A DNA stretch of 64,000 nt from Bacteroidota bacterium (GTDB taxonomy: Bacteria; Bacteroidota; Bacteroidia; Chitinophagales; LD1). The position numbers and the translations under genes were made by a program. The notes under the pieces are model-generated. The model ran no database searches. It worked only from the letters and a program-made list of their open reading frames with translations, and was not told where the DNA came from. Below, in pieces: positions 1 to 8,753 of this stretch (position 1 is the stretch's first letter; each line of letters starts with the position of its first letter). The stretch is taken from positions 1-64,000 of the forward strand of contig JAFDYQ010000012.1 in assembly GCA_018267365.1 (NCBI GenBank), given 5' to 3'.

Positions 1-37
1 CCGAGGACCTGAAAGTTTATTAATTAACCTGTCAACT

Positions 38-45
38 TATTTTAG
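38..45 (+). promoter_or_regulatory. Candidate -7 promoter box (TATTTTAG) before the VCBS-repeat gene
   Basis: TATTTTAG is identical to the box five bases before the rsmG start codon at 21199. It fits the Bacteroidota -7 consensus TAnnTTTG at six of eight positions. It would place a transcript start near base 50, just before the codons that encode the signal peptide of the next gene. No clear -33 element was seen. Confidence 0.35.
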
Positions 46-89
46 GACGATACATCATATTACTGGCAGGCAGCATCCTGCTATCGGTA

Positions 90-2291
90 GTGCTCGTGGC
101 GCAGAGCCTGTATCAGATCAGCGGAGTGCCGGTGAGCAAAGGTGGTATACCTCTGAGCAATGGCTGGAGTGGCGGTTTTAATAATCCAGTGATCTCTCAG
201 ATCGATCTCAATGCAGATAACCTGATGGACCTCTTCATCTATGATAAAGCAGGATGGAAGGCACAGGCGTTTGTGAATATTGGGACGACAGGTAATCCCG
301 GATTCAGGTATGCTCCCGAGTACGATGCCACATTCCCGGATGGTATGCAGGACTGGGCACTGGCCCGAGACTATGACAGGGATGGAGTGCCGGATATTTT
401 TGCCTACACGGGCATCAGCAATATCACGGTCTATCATGGGCGCAGGATAGCAGGTGGCGGCCTGGCATTCGATCTGGTGTGTCCCCGCCTCACCTACGCT
501 TTTGGTGTGGCAGGAGTAGATGGTGTATTTGTCAATGCTGACAATATGCCCGTGCTGGCCGATGTGGACTATGACGGCGATATGGATATACTCTCTGCTG
601 ATATGACAGGATCGCGCATCAATCTGTACAGAAACAGATCCGCCGAACTAGGTTACGGAGCAGACTCTCTCATATACGTGCAGGGTGATGGCTGCTGGGG
701 CAATATTTATATGAATAGCGGCTGCGGCGTATCTTTCTTTTCCTGTAAAACAGGAGCCGAAGCTCCGATGGATCATGGACCGAGGGCACCAAGAGATGGT
801 GGCGGTACTCTTTATGCCTTTGACTACGAGGGCGACCATGATATGGATGTGCTGCTGGCAGACATGTCGTGCAGTACCATCAAGTTCTTTCGCAATGATG
901 GGGATTCTATGAATCCTGTGGTAGTATATACTGATACATTATTCCCCAGCTATGATCACTCGGTGAAAATGCCTGTCTATCCCGCTGCCTATGGGGCTGA
1001 TGCAGACAATGACGGTTTTGTAGATATGCTCATAGCACCTTTTGCGGGCAACAACCTGTACCTGATGAAATCAGAAGATGTGCAGTGCCTCCAGTATTAT
1101 CACAATGACGGCTCTAGCCCTCCCCTCAATAGATTTCACTACATGGGTGACAGTCTGATCACGACGACTATGATGGATGCAGGCACAGAATCGCATCCTG
1201 TCTTTTTTGACTACAACGGGGATGGTCTGATAGATATGGTCGTGGGGCGCTATGGGCGCTACAGGGCATGGCCTCAGCTAGCTCTATTTGTAAATACGGG
1301 GACTATAGATAGCCCGGCATATGCAGAGATGGCTACCGACTGGTGTGGCCTTAACGCATTTGCGCTATCCGGGGCTTATCCTGCCTTTGGAGATATGGAT
1401 GGGGATGGGCACGCCGATATGCTCATAGGGACGCAGACGGGTGAGCTGGACTATTTTCGTAATGCCGGTGCGGATACAGCTAGTTTCCCGGCTATGACAC
1501 AGCCGTCATGGTTTGGTATCAATGCGGGTACAGGGGCGGCGCCATTCATCTACGACCTGAATGGAGATAGCCTGAATGACATTCTGGTAGGCGGCACTGG
1601 CGGAAACATCAAATACTATTGGAATTTTGGCACTCGAGCGGTGCCACTTTTTTCTCCTGACTCTGTGGTCACATCCCTGGGACATATCTATATGCACAGC
1701 ACTCCTGTGCAAACTCTGGAATATAGCAGTCCATACGTACAGGATGAGCTGGGCGTACTGTATCTGTATACAGGCTCCAGAGAGGGTCGGATATCGAAGT
1801 ATAAGGTGGACAAGGACAGCATCCGGCATGGTACATTTGCACTGGTCAAAAATGATGTGATAGGTATATCACCGGGGCAGCACAGCACTGTATCCATTGC
1901 TGACATCAACCATGATGGAGCCAATGACTATCTGACTGGTAATATACGCGGCGGTATCATGTTGTTTTCTGATACGCACTGGGGCACGGGCATTACACTG
2001 CCTAATGGCATCGAGCAAGCCTCATCTGATGGTGCGTCAGTGATAGTCTATCCTGTGCCTGCAGCAGATGTCCTGCACATCAAGCCTGTGTCTACGGATG
2101 TCCATCTCTCCGCAGCAACTCTATATGACATGGATGGAAGAATAGTAGCTCTCGGCGAGTCCAATCGTGCAGAACTGACGATCACGGTGGAAAGTATCTC
2201 CTCAGGTATGTATACCCTGATCACTGTGGATGATAAACAGCATATCTACAGAACGCGTGTCACTGTGCTCAAATGGTCAGGCATCAAGTAG
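90..2291 (+). CDS. Secreted FG-GAP/VCBS-repeat protein with T9SS C-terminal sorting domain
   Basis: Nine calcium-loop repeats of the D-x-D-x-D-G-x-x-D-[IM]-L type (for example DVDYDGDMDIL and DMDGDGHADML) run through the protein, as in the FG-GAP/VCBS integrin-like beta-propeller family. The last ~80 residues (IVYPVPAADVLHI..., then YDMDGRIVALGES and ISSGMYTLI) form a T9SS type A sorting domain, so the protein is expected to be exported and anchored or released at the cell surface. The coordinate given is the first canonical start (GTG). The real N-terminus is probably upstream: the frame is open from base 24 and bases 48-107 encode a good signal peptide (RYIILLAGSILLSVVLVAQS), but no ATG, GTG or TTG occurs there in any frame. 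The 3' end overlaps the convergent DinB gene by 15 bp. The ligand is unknown; adhesion or glycan binding is a guess from the family. Confidence 0.85.
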   Translation: MLVAQSLYQISGVPVSKGGIPLSNGWSGGFNNPVISQIDLNADNLMDLFIYDKAGWKAQAFVNIGTTGNPGFRYAPEYDATFPDGMQDWALARDYDRDGVPDIFAYTGISNITVYHGRRIAGGGLAFDLVCPRLTYAFGVAGVDGVFVNADNMPVLADVDYDGDMDILSADMTGSRINLYRNRSAELGYGADSLIYVQGDGCWGNIYMNSGCGVSFFSCKTGAEAPMDHGPRAPRDGGGTLYAFDYEGDHDMDVLLADMSCSTIKFFRNDGDSMNPVVVYTDTLFPSYDHSVKMPVYPAAYGADADNDGFVDMLIAPFAGNNLYLMKSEDVQCLQYYHNDGSSPPLNRFHYMGDSLITTTMMDAGTESHPVFFDYNGDGLIDMVVGRYGRYRAWPQLALFVNTGTIDSPAYAEMATDWCGLNAFALSGAYPAFGDMDGDGHADMLIGTQTGELDYFRNAGADTASFPAMTQPSWFGINAGTGAAPFIYDLNGDSLNDILVGGTGGNIKYYWNFGTRAVPLFSPDSVVTSLGHIYMHSTPVQTLEYSSPYVQDELGVLYLYTGSREGRISKYKVDKDSIRHGTFALVKNDVIGISPGQHSTVSIADINHDGANDYLTGNIRGGIMLFSDTHWGTGITLPNGIEQASSDGASVIVYPVPAADVLHIKPVSTDVHLSAATLYDMDGRIVALGESNRAELTITVESISSGMYTLITVDDKQHIYRTRVTVLKWSGIK

Positions 2292-2729
2292 CCTCCTGTG
2301 ATAATTGACCTGGCCCAGATGATAGGCAAGGTGCCCATAGAGATGTATCATAAAGTGCCCCGTCGTTTCATGCTTATCATGCTTCATGATAGGGAAGATC
2401 TGCTCCAGTGAAGCGTTGTCGAGGTTGGCAAACGTAGCCTGCATCATGGCAATAGCCTTGTCCAGATCACTGATCAGCATGGTCCGAGGCACATCTCTGG
2501 TAGAAAACTCCAGATCGCGCTGGCGCACATAGCCGGTGTTTCCCAGCGAGGCACCAAAGAAATGATTGAGATTGCCTATGAGGTGCAGCGTGAGCGTGCC
2601 GGCAGAGTTGCTGATCTGCCTATCCGTTTTCCAGATGTTGGCTTCATTCTGATAGGCATTGAGTTCTTCTTTGAGCTTATTGAGATCTCGGATAAAGAAA
2701 TCTAAAAACTGGGCGCTATAGTTGATCAT
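2277..2729 (-). CDS. DinB-family four-helix protein
   Basis: At 150 residues this has the DinB/YfiT-like layout: histidines in an early helix (TLTLHLIGNLNHFFG), a TRDVPR-type stretch after it, and a late HLAYHLGQVNYHR motif. The family binds a metal through three histidines; many members are thiol-dependent S-transferases (for example with bacillithiol), others are uncharacterised. The histidines at about residues 49, 133 and 137 could supply the site. No signal peptide or membrane segment is visible, so it should be cytoplasmic. It converges on and overlaps the preceding T9SS gene by 15 bp. Family assignment is firm; substrate is unknown. Confidence 0.8.
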   Translation of the reverse strand: MINYSAQFLDFFIRDLNKLKEELNAYQNEANIWKTDRQISNSAGTLTLHLIGNLNHFFGASLGNTGYVRQRDLEFSTRDVPRTMLISDLDKAIAMMQATFANLDNASLEQIFPIMKHDKHETTGHFMIHLYGHLAYHLGQVNYHRRLLDA

Positions 2730-2780
2730 GTCCTGCGGTTTATAGGCGCAAGATAGGCAGATTGCATGATACAGGCCGTA

Positions 2781-4118
2781 TCAGAAAGTATACCTGATGG
2801 TAGCATTGGCCCCAAAATCAAATACACGGCTATGCTGCATCCTGATCGGTGCCAAGCTCATACGCATAGCAGGCTCTGCTGAGATGCTGATGCGGTGAGG
2901 TAGCAAAATATCTACTCCTATCGTATACATCATAGATGCATAATACCTCCTGCCGTTGCCGAGAGAGTAGTATTCCATCAATTGCCCGGTGGTGGCCGGA
3001 CTGCTGGCAATGTTAAGGTTGGCTACTGCCTTGCCAGGCTCAAAGCTATTCACACCAGGGAAATCAGCCACGGCCACAGGAACAAAGGTGGCAGGAGGAG
3101 ATTTGGGACTGAGCTGGTATGCAAATTTCTCGCTCATCTTTATGTGATTTACATAAGAGATCCCGGCACTCAACCTGATATGTCGGGAGGTGTAAGGGTA
3201 TATTTTGACGCCAAGAGGAATGGCTATCTCTTTGATCTGAGATGTGAAACTAATCAGGTCATTGTATTGATTGTCCGGGTAGGCCGGATGATCGATTTTA
3301 AAGTTAACCTCAGAATATAGAATGCTATTGGTGATTGCGAGATATTTACCGATATGCAGCTGCTGTGAGATACCGGCGGTCCATGTAGGGGTAGCGCCAA
3401 AGGTTTTTCTGGTGTAGGAAGCAAATATGCCGGACTCAGCTCCCAGCGCGTAGGACACGAGTATTTTGTGTTTATGATGCGCGGGGATCGATGCTGTGGG
3501 TGCACCATCAGGGTCAAGCTCGGCTTTGTCTTTATTCTCATAGAGCAGGCTTCCACGGTTGTGCATAAGGTCATCTGCGTACAGACCCGGGGCAAAAGTT
3601 GATTGCTCCTCTTTAGAGTTTTGTATCCTGTCACTCGGTCCGGATTTTTTTGATCCTGTCTTGCGCGTGAAAGTATTGCGCAACGGCGCAGCATTACTAA
3701 GAGGCGCACCGGAGTGAGTAGAAGTTCTCGAGATGTTTTCTTGCTGTGCAGCCGCAGATGTCGAGTTTTCGTTTGGACTGTGGCCATCCTCTATGATGTT
3801 GCCATGACCGTCTTTTGATGGGGCCTTGAAATCTACCGCAGCGACCGATTGGGTAGTCGTGCCGACAGTAGCAGGAGCAGATGGCCGCGCCAGTTTATGC
3901 TCCGATTCGATATGGATAGTAGCATAGTATACTCCGGCGCTCACCAGCAGGGCTATTGATACTGCCCCTGCAGATAACCACCACCAGAGCAGGCCGCGCC
4001 GCTTTTTGCGGTCCATCAGCTGCTCCATCGCTGCCCATGCGCCAGGATCGTACGCGTACTCTGCAGAGAGCAGTTTGTCGCGCAGGGCCTTATCGTTGGG
4101 ATTCTCTGCCATACTCAT
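2781..4118 (-). CDS. Membrane-anchored anti-sigma-like protein with C-terminal barrel-like domain
   Basis: The N-terminal ~40 residues are cytoplasm-like and charged (KALRDKLLSAEYAYDPGAWAAMEQLMDRKKRRG). One transmembrane segment follows at about residues 43-66, then a low-complexity Ser/Thr/Pro linker, and from about residue 215 a domain of alternating aromatic strands ending in a terminal Phe, like a PorT-type outer-membrane barrel. The gene starts 29 bp inside the upstream ECF sigma gene, so the two are translationally coupled. That context and the topology suggest it restrains the sigma factor; this is inference. MAENPNDK at residue 3 (4112) is an alternative start. The combination of an inner-membrane anchor and a barrel-like end is topologically odd. 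Similar proteins beside sigma factors are known in Chitinophagales but are poorly described. Confidence 0.75.
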   Translation of the reverse strand: MSMAENPNDKALRDKLLSAEYAYDPGAWAAMEQLMDRKKRRGLLWWWLSAGAVSIALLVSAGVYYATIHIESEHKLARPSAPATVGTTTQSVAAVDFKAPSKDGHGNIIEDGHSPNENSTSAAAQQENISRTSTHSGAPLSNAAPLRNTFTRKTGSKKSGPSDRIQNSKEEQSTFAPGLYADDLMHNRGSLLYENKDKAELDPDGAPTASIPAHHKHKILVSYALGAESGIFASYTRKTFGATPTWTAGISQQLHIGKYLAITNSILYSEVNFKIDHPAYPDNQYNDLISFTSQIKEIAIPLGVKIYPYTSRHIRLSAGISYVNHIKMSEKFAYQLSPKSPPATFVPVAVADFPGVNSFEPGKAVANLNIASSPATTGQLMEYYSLGNGRRYYASMMYTIGVDILLPHRISISAEPAMRMSLAPIRMQHSRVFDFGANATIRYTF

Positions 4119-4674
4119 CTGTTTTGACTGTTCTGTTTTCTTCTATCATTTTCCTCAGTTTCACTTTTGCCTTAGCCAGGTTAGATTTAGAGGTGCCCTC
4201 GCTGATGTCCAGTAGCCCCGCTATCTCGGGGTGCGTATACCCCTCCACCACGTAGAGATTAAATACCGCGCGGTAGGCCGGTGTGAGTGCATTGACCATG
4301 GCCATGATCTCATCTACTGTCAGATCGGACACCACATCGGCTGTATCCTCTATATAGATAGTATGATCTACCTCTGCGTGCCTGTGTCGTATCTCGGCGC
4401 GTAGATGATCTATAGCGGTATTGATCATGATCCGGTGCATCCATGCCTCGATGCCGGTATTATCTTGTTTTCTGTATTCTTTGATCGCGGTGAAAACCTT
4501 CAGGTACCCCTTATTCAATATCTCGGTGGCCTGGTCGCGATCGGCAGCATAGCGCATGCAGGTGCCCATCATACGCGGATAGAGGCGCTCATAGAGCAGC
4601 TTCTGCGCGGATCGCTCACCGCGTCTGCACCCCTCTATGATCTCATCCAGCATTTTGTGATAGGACACCTGCAT
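4090..4674 (-). CDS. ECF-type RNA polymerase sigma factor
   Basis: This 194-residue protein has sigma-70 region 2 at about residues 27-95 (YERLYPRMMGTCMRYAAD, then EAWMHRIMINTAIDHLR) and region 4 at about 120-175 (ALTPAYRAVFNLYVVEGYTHPEIA, GTSKSNLAKAKVKLR). There is no region 1 or 3, as in extracytoplasmic-function sigma factors. It would direct RNA polymerase to an envelope-related regulon. It lies 31 bp downstream of the LVIVD lipoprotein gene on the same strand and overlaps the downstream anti-sigma-like gene by 29 bp, so the three probably form an operon. Confidence 0.93.
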   Translation of the reverse strand: MQVSYHKMLDEIIEGCRRGERSAQKLLYERLYPRMMGTCMRYAADRDQATEILNKGYLKVFTAIKEYRKQDNTGIEAWMHRIMINTAIDHLRAEIRHRHAEVDHTIYIEDTADVVSDLTVDEIMAMVNALTPAYRAVFNLYVVEGYTHPEIAGLLDISEGTSKSNLAKAKVKLRKMIEENRTVKTDEYGRESQR

Positions 4675-4705
4675 CGCTACTAAGTTACAAAATCGCGTCT
4701 TCCGT

Positions 4706-5965
4706 TTATCTGGCTATGGCTATATGACCGAGCGGCGTGATATGCTGCGGATCACTATAGTCATATTCATACAGTCCGTTAGTACCGATCATGAGCAGCG
4801 TTTTATTCCATGCTATCACATCCTGAGATTGTATGGCTCCAAACTGCCCCAGTGAGTGACTGCTTATGCTCCGGACATCACCTGCGTCAAATACTTTCAG
4901 GCCCTCATCTCCATCGCAAATGAAGAGTGTAGCGCCATCTATACTGAGCCCGCGGGGGCTGTGCAGAGGATAGGTAGCTACTATGGTCGGAGCAGTGGTA
5001 TTAGATACATCTACTACTTCCAGTTCATTTACGGTGTTATTGCATGTCGTGCCGCTGTGCAGTGTCACGTAAGCATAGTGGTCCTGCACTATCACAGGAT
5101 CGCAGGACAGGGCATGAGTAAAGGTGGCATCATGCTGAGGGGCGAATGGGCTATTGAGATTAAATATCTGCATGCCTGTAGAGGTGCCGATATATAGATG
5201 GCTCTGATAGGCAAAGATCGTTTCAATATTCCAGCCTATCTGACTGCTGCCGGCAGATATGGGTGCCGCGGCATTGCTGATATTAAATACCCTGAGTGCC
5301 GACTGATCTACTATATAGAGCGCGCTGCGATCTATAGCAAACCGGCTGGTAGAGCCTGCAATGTTGGGTGAGGAGGGCACATTGGCCATAGCGCTGCCGG
5401 TGGAGGCCGCCGAGTTCATAGGCTTAGCCCAATCACCCTCCATCCATACTACGGGTCCGCCCGAGGCGCATGGCACTTTCTCCGTGACTCGTGCGGAGTC
5501 ATAGCCGGTCAACACTCCACTGCTGCCATCTGCAAAGCTCGTGTAGAGCGGAGGCAGGGCGTCGTACACTGTATTGGCCACTGAGGGGCTCGACGGGTCA
5601 GAGATATTCAGCGCTATCAGTGCGGTATAGCAATCGGCATACAGGATGTTATCCTTTACAGCCATATCTATGTTGCCCGGTATATTGATGAAGGCGACGT
5701 TTAGAGGAGCTGATGGATTGGCATTGTCTATCACATGTATCCCTTGCATGTATTCATTGATCAGAATATAGTGGCCCGTCAGAAAGATCTTACCGGTGTT
5801 CTTTAGAGGGGTCGGGGCCATAGTTTTCACATCCTGTACGATATCAGATATCTGCCGATAGCGCGGGGTGTACTTCCAGTAGGTTTGAGTCTGCTCGCAT
5901 TGGTCTTTTTTGCAGGAGGCAAGCAAACCTGCCAGCAGGATGATCGGTATGATTAGTTTTTTCAT
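4706..5965 (-). CDS. LVIVD-repeat lipoprotein
   Basis: The N-terminus MKKLIIPIILLAGLLASCKK is a lipoprotein signal with the lipobox LLAS-C and the modified Cys at residue 18. The rest is built of repeats in which a short strand such as GIHVIDNANPSAP, LIALNISDPSSP, LRVFNISNAAAP and ELEVVDVSNTTAP is followed by a turn. This is the LVIVD repeat pattern, which is expected to fold as a beta-propeller. It should be attached to the periplasmic face of a membrane or exposed on the surface. It is the first gene of the probable operon with the ECF sigma factor and its anti-sigma-like partner, which hints at a sensing or structural role in the same circuit (inference). 419 residues, intact. Confidence 0.85.
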   Translation of the reverse strand: MKKLIIPIILLAGLLASCKKDQCEQTQTYWKYTPRYRQISDIVQDVKTMAPTPLKNTGKIFLTGHYILINEYMQGIHVIDNANPSAPLNVAFINIPGNIDMAVKDNILYADCYTALIALNISDPSSPSVANTVYDALPPLYTSFADGSSGVLTGYDSARVTEKVPCASGGPVVWMEGDWAKPMNSAASTGSAMANVPSSPNIAGSTSRFAIDRSALYIVDQSALRVFNISNAAAPISAGSSQIGWNIETIFAYQSHLYIGTSTGMQIFNLNSPFAPQHDATFTHALSCDPVIVQDHYAYVTLHSGTTCNNTVNELEVVDVSNTTAPTIVATYPLHSPRGLSIDGATLFICDGDEGLKVFDAGDVRSISSHSLGQFGAIQSQDVIAWNKTLLMIGTNGLYEYDYSDPQHITPLGHIAIAR

Positions 5966-5997
5966 TCCGGTGTGTTTTGGGTGTAAAGAAATGTTTC

Positions 5998-6047
5998 AGG
6001 CAACGGTTGTCATTCGGAAAACGTTATGAACAAGGCAACGGTTGCCT
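5998..6047. promoter_or_regulatory. Candidate operator: repeated palindromic motif AGGCAACGGTTG(CCT)
   Basis: The 103-bp divergent intergenic region holds AGGCAACGGTTG at 5998-6009 and again at 6033-6047, where it extends to the perfect dyad AGGCAAC-G-GTTGCCT. The copies start 35 bp apart. It sits between the start of the LVIVD/sigma operon (minus strand) and the small barrel-protein gene (plus strand), where a shared regulator could bind. No regulator is identified. Confidence 0.4.
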
Positions 6048-6068
6048 CTACTCAAAAAATAATTCCAT

Positions 6069-6722
6069 ATGAGATATTTGATCATTCTGTACTGCATCCT
6101 CTCCGCGCTAGAAGGCAAAGCACAAAGCGACTCTAGCAGACACGAGATGGACGCCAAAGCTATATTGCGCGACTTTCATACCCACTACTATCGTCATGAT
6201 AGAGGATATAGGAATATGACAGAATTTCAACTATCCTATGGCACCCGTCCGGCAGACTATTATTATTATTCCGATAAAGCGGACGACATAGGACTCAGCG
6301 TGCATACGGTCAATGGCTATCAGATCTGGCCCTACCTTTTTGTAGGGGCAGGGGTAGGAGTAGACAGGCTCACCAGCTATCGTCAGACCTTTATCCCTGT
6401 TTATGGAAGGTTAGCTACAGAATTTCTGAAAAAGAGAGTGACTCCGTACATCTATGCGGACGGAGGCTACGCCTGGATGATAGCTGACAATGTCTCAAGC
6501 AGAGAAGTGTACAGTGCTTATCACCGGGAGGGTGGCGCCTATGTGACCGCAGGTGGTGGTGTCCGTATCTATACGCGTAGCCGCGCCTCTCTCATGATCA
6601 GTGCGGGCTACAGGAGGATGTATAGTCACGTGCGCTACAGCTATCAATACGACGGATCTACTGTTTATGATGTGCGGCGCACTTATCAGCGCATGGTCCT
6701 GGCTGTAGGTGTGTCCTTTTGA
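6069..6722 (+). CDS. Small outer-membrane beta-barrel-like protein, unknown function
   Basis: A signal peptide (MRYLIILYCILSALEGKAQ) is followed by ~195 residues rich in Tyr, Gly and alternating hydrophobic residues, ending in a terminal Phe (LAVGVSF), as in small outer-membrane barrels. Glycine-rich strands such as YLFVGAGVGVDRL and AYVTAGGGVRIYT fit barrel strands. I do not recognise a specific family. It is divergent from the LVIVD lipoprotein operon and shares the intergenic palindromic repeats with it; it may be co-regulated with the ECF sigma circuit (inference). Confidence 0.7.
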   Translation: MRYLIILYCILSALEGKAQSDSSRHEMDAKAILRDFHTHYYRHDRGYRNMTEFQLSYGTRPADYYYYSDKADDIGLSVHTVNGYQIWPYLFVGAGVGVDRLTSYRQTFIPVYGRLATEFLKKRVTPYIYADGGYAWMIADNVSSREVYSAYHREGGAYVTAGGGVRIYTRSRASLMISAGYRRMYSHVRYSYQYDGSTVYDVRRTYQRMVLAVGVSF

Positions 6723-6776
6723 TCCCCGGCATGCAAACGAGTGTTTTGGCTATCTTCACGGCATCAATCTCACTTT

Positions 6777-7934
6777 ATGCTCAGGAAAGTCCTCTATGTG
6801 CTCGCAGCGGTCATTGTGATCGTAGCTATTTTGTTCTTTGCTATCGTGCCCGGTCGTATAGATCACAGCCTCAATACTACTTTGCATAAAGCTAATCCTG
6901 ATCATCGTATCAGCTGGTACGATTCTATCCCATTCGTAGCTGATCTGCACTGTGATGAGCTGCTATGGCATCGCGACCTGCTGGCCCGCCATAGCTATGG
7001 GCATGTAGATGTGCCACGCATGCAGGAGGCCAATGTAGCGCTGGAAGTTTTCACGATAGTGAGTAAAACGCCCCGCCATCAAAACTATGATCATAACTCA
7101 GGCAAGACCGACCAGATCGCACTGTTATCCTTTGCGCAGCTCAGAGCACCCGGAGACTGGTTTAGCCTAAAATCCCGCGCACTGCACCAGTGCGATGATC
7201 TGCATGCATCGGCCGGGCGATCCGGTGGGACTTTTCGTGTGATCACTAGGCGCAGCGAGCTCGAGCAGTATATCCGGGACCGCAGTACAAACCGCAAACT
7301 GACCGCCGGCATGCTAGGCATAGAGGGGGCGCAGTGCCTGGAGAATGACGTCAATAATCTGGATGTATTTTATAAAGCGGGAGTGAGGTATATAGGCCTG
7401 GCTCATTTTTTTGATAATGAATGGGCGGGATCAGCCCACGGCATGAAAAAGGGCGGCCTGACCGCAAAGGGCAAAGAACTACTGCACCGCATGGAGCAGC
7501 TGCATATCATGATAGACCTGGCACATCAGTCTACCAGTACTATAGCTGACATATTTGCCAATACGAAGGGCACACTGATGGTATCTCATACCGGTGTGCG
7601 CGGCCTCTGTGATAATGGGCGCAACCTGACCGATGCGCAGATACAGGAGATAGGCCGGCGCGATGGGATCATAGGCATCGGCATGTGGGAAACGGCCATC
7701 TGCGGTACAGATGCTGCCGCTACGGCGCGCAGTATCAAATATGTGGCTGACAGGATAGGAGTAGAGCACGTGGCCATGGGGTCAGACTTTGACGGCGCGG
7801 TAGATGCTACGTATGATATCACAGGCTTCACAGAGGTGGTATATGAGCTGGTAAAGCTGGGCTACAGTCGTACTGATATAGAGAAGATCATGGGAGGCAA
7901 TGTGCGTGATTTCTGGCTACGAAACCTGCCGTGA
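6777..7934 (+). CDS. Membrane-anchored M19 (renal-type) dipeptidase
   Basis: Zinc-dependent dipeptidase of family M19. The metal ligands are visible in order: H-x-D in FVADLHCDEL, Glu in LGIEGAQCLE, His in IDLAHQST and His in VSHTGVRG; the late MGSDFDGA motif is also typical. The start is ATG 6777, since the 12 codons upstream from GTG 6741 do not look coding. The protein then opens with a single N-terminal membrane segment (LYVLAAVIVIVAILFFAIV), so the catalytic domain is probably periplasmic and tethered. Family members cleave dipeptides, including D-amino-acid-containing ones. The stop codon is 7 bp from the convergent DUF2490 gene. Confidence 0.92.
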   Translation: MLRKVLYVLAAVIVIVAILFFAIVPGRIDHSLNTTLHKANPDHRISWYDSIPFVADLHCDELLWHRDLLARHSYGHVDVPRMQEANVALEVFTIVSKTPRHQNYDHNSGKTDQIALLSFAQLRAPGDWFSLKSRALHQCDDLHASAGRSGGTFRVITRRSELEQYIRDRSTNRKLTAGMLGIEGAQCLENDVNNLDVFYKAGVRYIGLAHFFDNEWAGSAHGMKKGGLTAKGKELLHRMEQLHIMIDLAHQSTSTIADIFANTKGTLMVSHTGVRGLCDNGRNLTDAQIQEIGRRDGIIGIGMWETAICGTDAAATARSIKYVADRIGVEHVAMGSDFDGAVDATYDITGFTEVVYELVKLGYSRTDIEKIMGGNVRDFWLRNLP

Positions 7935-7941
7935 GTAGCGA

Positions 7942-8718
7942 TCAACGTTTTTTACGCGCGTCTATCTGAAAAAATGCCGATAAGATCATAGTGTGATTTG
8001 ACTCAGCCTGCGCACCATTGTTGCGCAATATGAGCTGATGCAGGTACCCGGCGGATACGACGGCCCATCGGTTGAAACGATAACCGAGGCCAACTTGTAT
8101 CCGGTTTTCCTCCGGGAAATGATAGGTCACGTCAGGGCCTACCGCGGCATACATCTCTTCCCATATATTTAGCGAGATAGTACGGGGCTGTTGCAGCGTT
8201 TTATGATTTAGGGCGATGTTGACCTGCACCCTTGTGCGGATCCGCGCTTTGAAGGCATAACCATTATTAAGGACCTCGCCTCCTGCATCCTTTGTTTGTC
8301 TCTGACGCCAGTTTTCCTCAGAGCGTATCCGGGCATTAAATCCGACGCGGCCCCAGTTATTGCGGTAGAGTATTTGCTGCCAGGTGCGGTGCTCATATTG
8401 TCTGCCAATAGCGGGAAATTTGCCATAAGGATAGTTTAAAAAGAAGCCGTAGGCCACCGGAGTGATGACGAAGCGGTCCCCTACATAGATGTCGCCGCCC
8501 AGGTGAAACTCATGTTGCTGACTGCGCTGGAAATCATTGAAGCGCAGTATAGTCTCCGTCTGCAGGCCAAAATATCTGGTGAGGCGCACCTGAGCACCAG
8601 TCCAAAGCCATAGACTGGACTGCTGTGCTGTGACACGTGCCGGTGTAGAGGCTCTACTACCCAGCGCACAGAGGCAAATAAGTGATATGAGAAATGTTAT
8701 CTTAACGTTAAGCAACAC
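7942..8718 (-). CDS. DUF2490 family protein, probable outer-membrane barrel
   Basis: The body (LWTGAQVRLTRYFGLQTETILR, then YEHRTWQQILYRNN and FNARIRSEENW) matches the DUF2490 pattern of amphipathic strands seen in Bacteroidota outer-membrane proteins; function is unknown. GTG 8718 was chosen because the following residues form a signal peptide (VKITFLISLICLCALGSRA) and this start clears the upstream lipoprotein stop at 8754. TTG 8715 or an ATG at 8775 (22-bp overlap with the lipoprotein gene) are alternatives. It is the last gene of an apparent operon with the lipoprotein and the sterol-methyltransferase-like gene. Confidence 0.8.
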   Translation of the reverse strand: MLLNVKITFLISLICLCALGSRASTPARVTAQQSSLWLWTGAQVRLTRYFGLQTETILRFNDFQRSQQHEFHLGGDIYVGDRFVITPVAYGFFLNYPYGKFPAIGRQYEHRTWQQILYRNNWGRVGFNARIRSEENWRQRQTKDAGGEVLNNGYAFKARIRTRVQVNIALNHKTLQQPRTISLNIWEEMYAAVGPDVTYHFPEENRIQVGLGYRFNRWAVVSAGYLHQLILRNNGAQAESNHTMILSAFFQIDARKKR

Positions 8719-8753
8719 TCCGCAAAGGAATGAAAAAGAAACAAAATACAGGT

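Noticed and set aside
3254-3787. 177-residue ORF in another frame of the anti-sigma-like gene
   Set aside because: Basic, low-information translation within a well-supported gene on the same strand.
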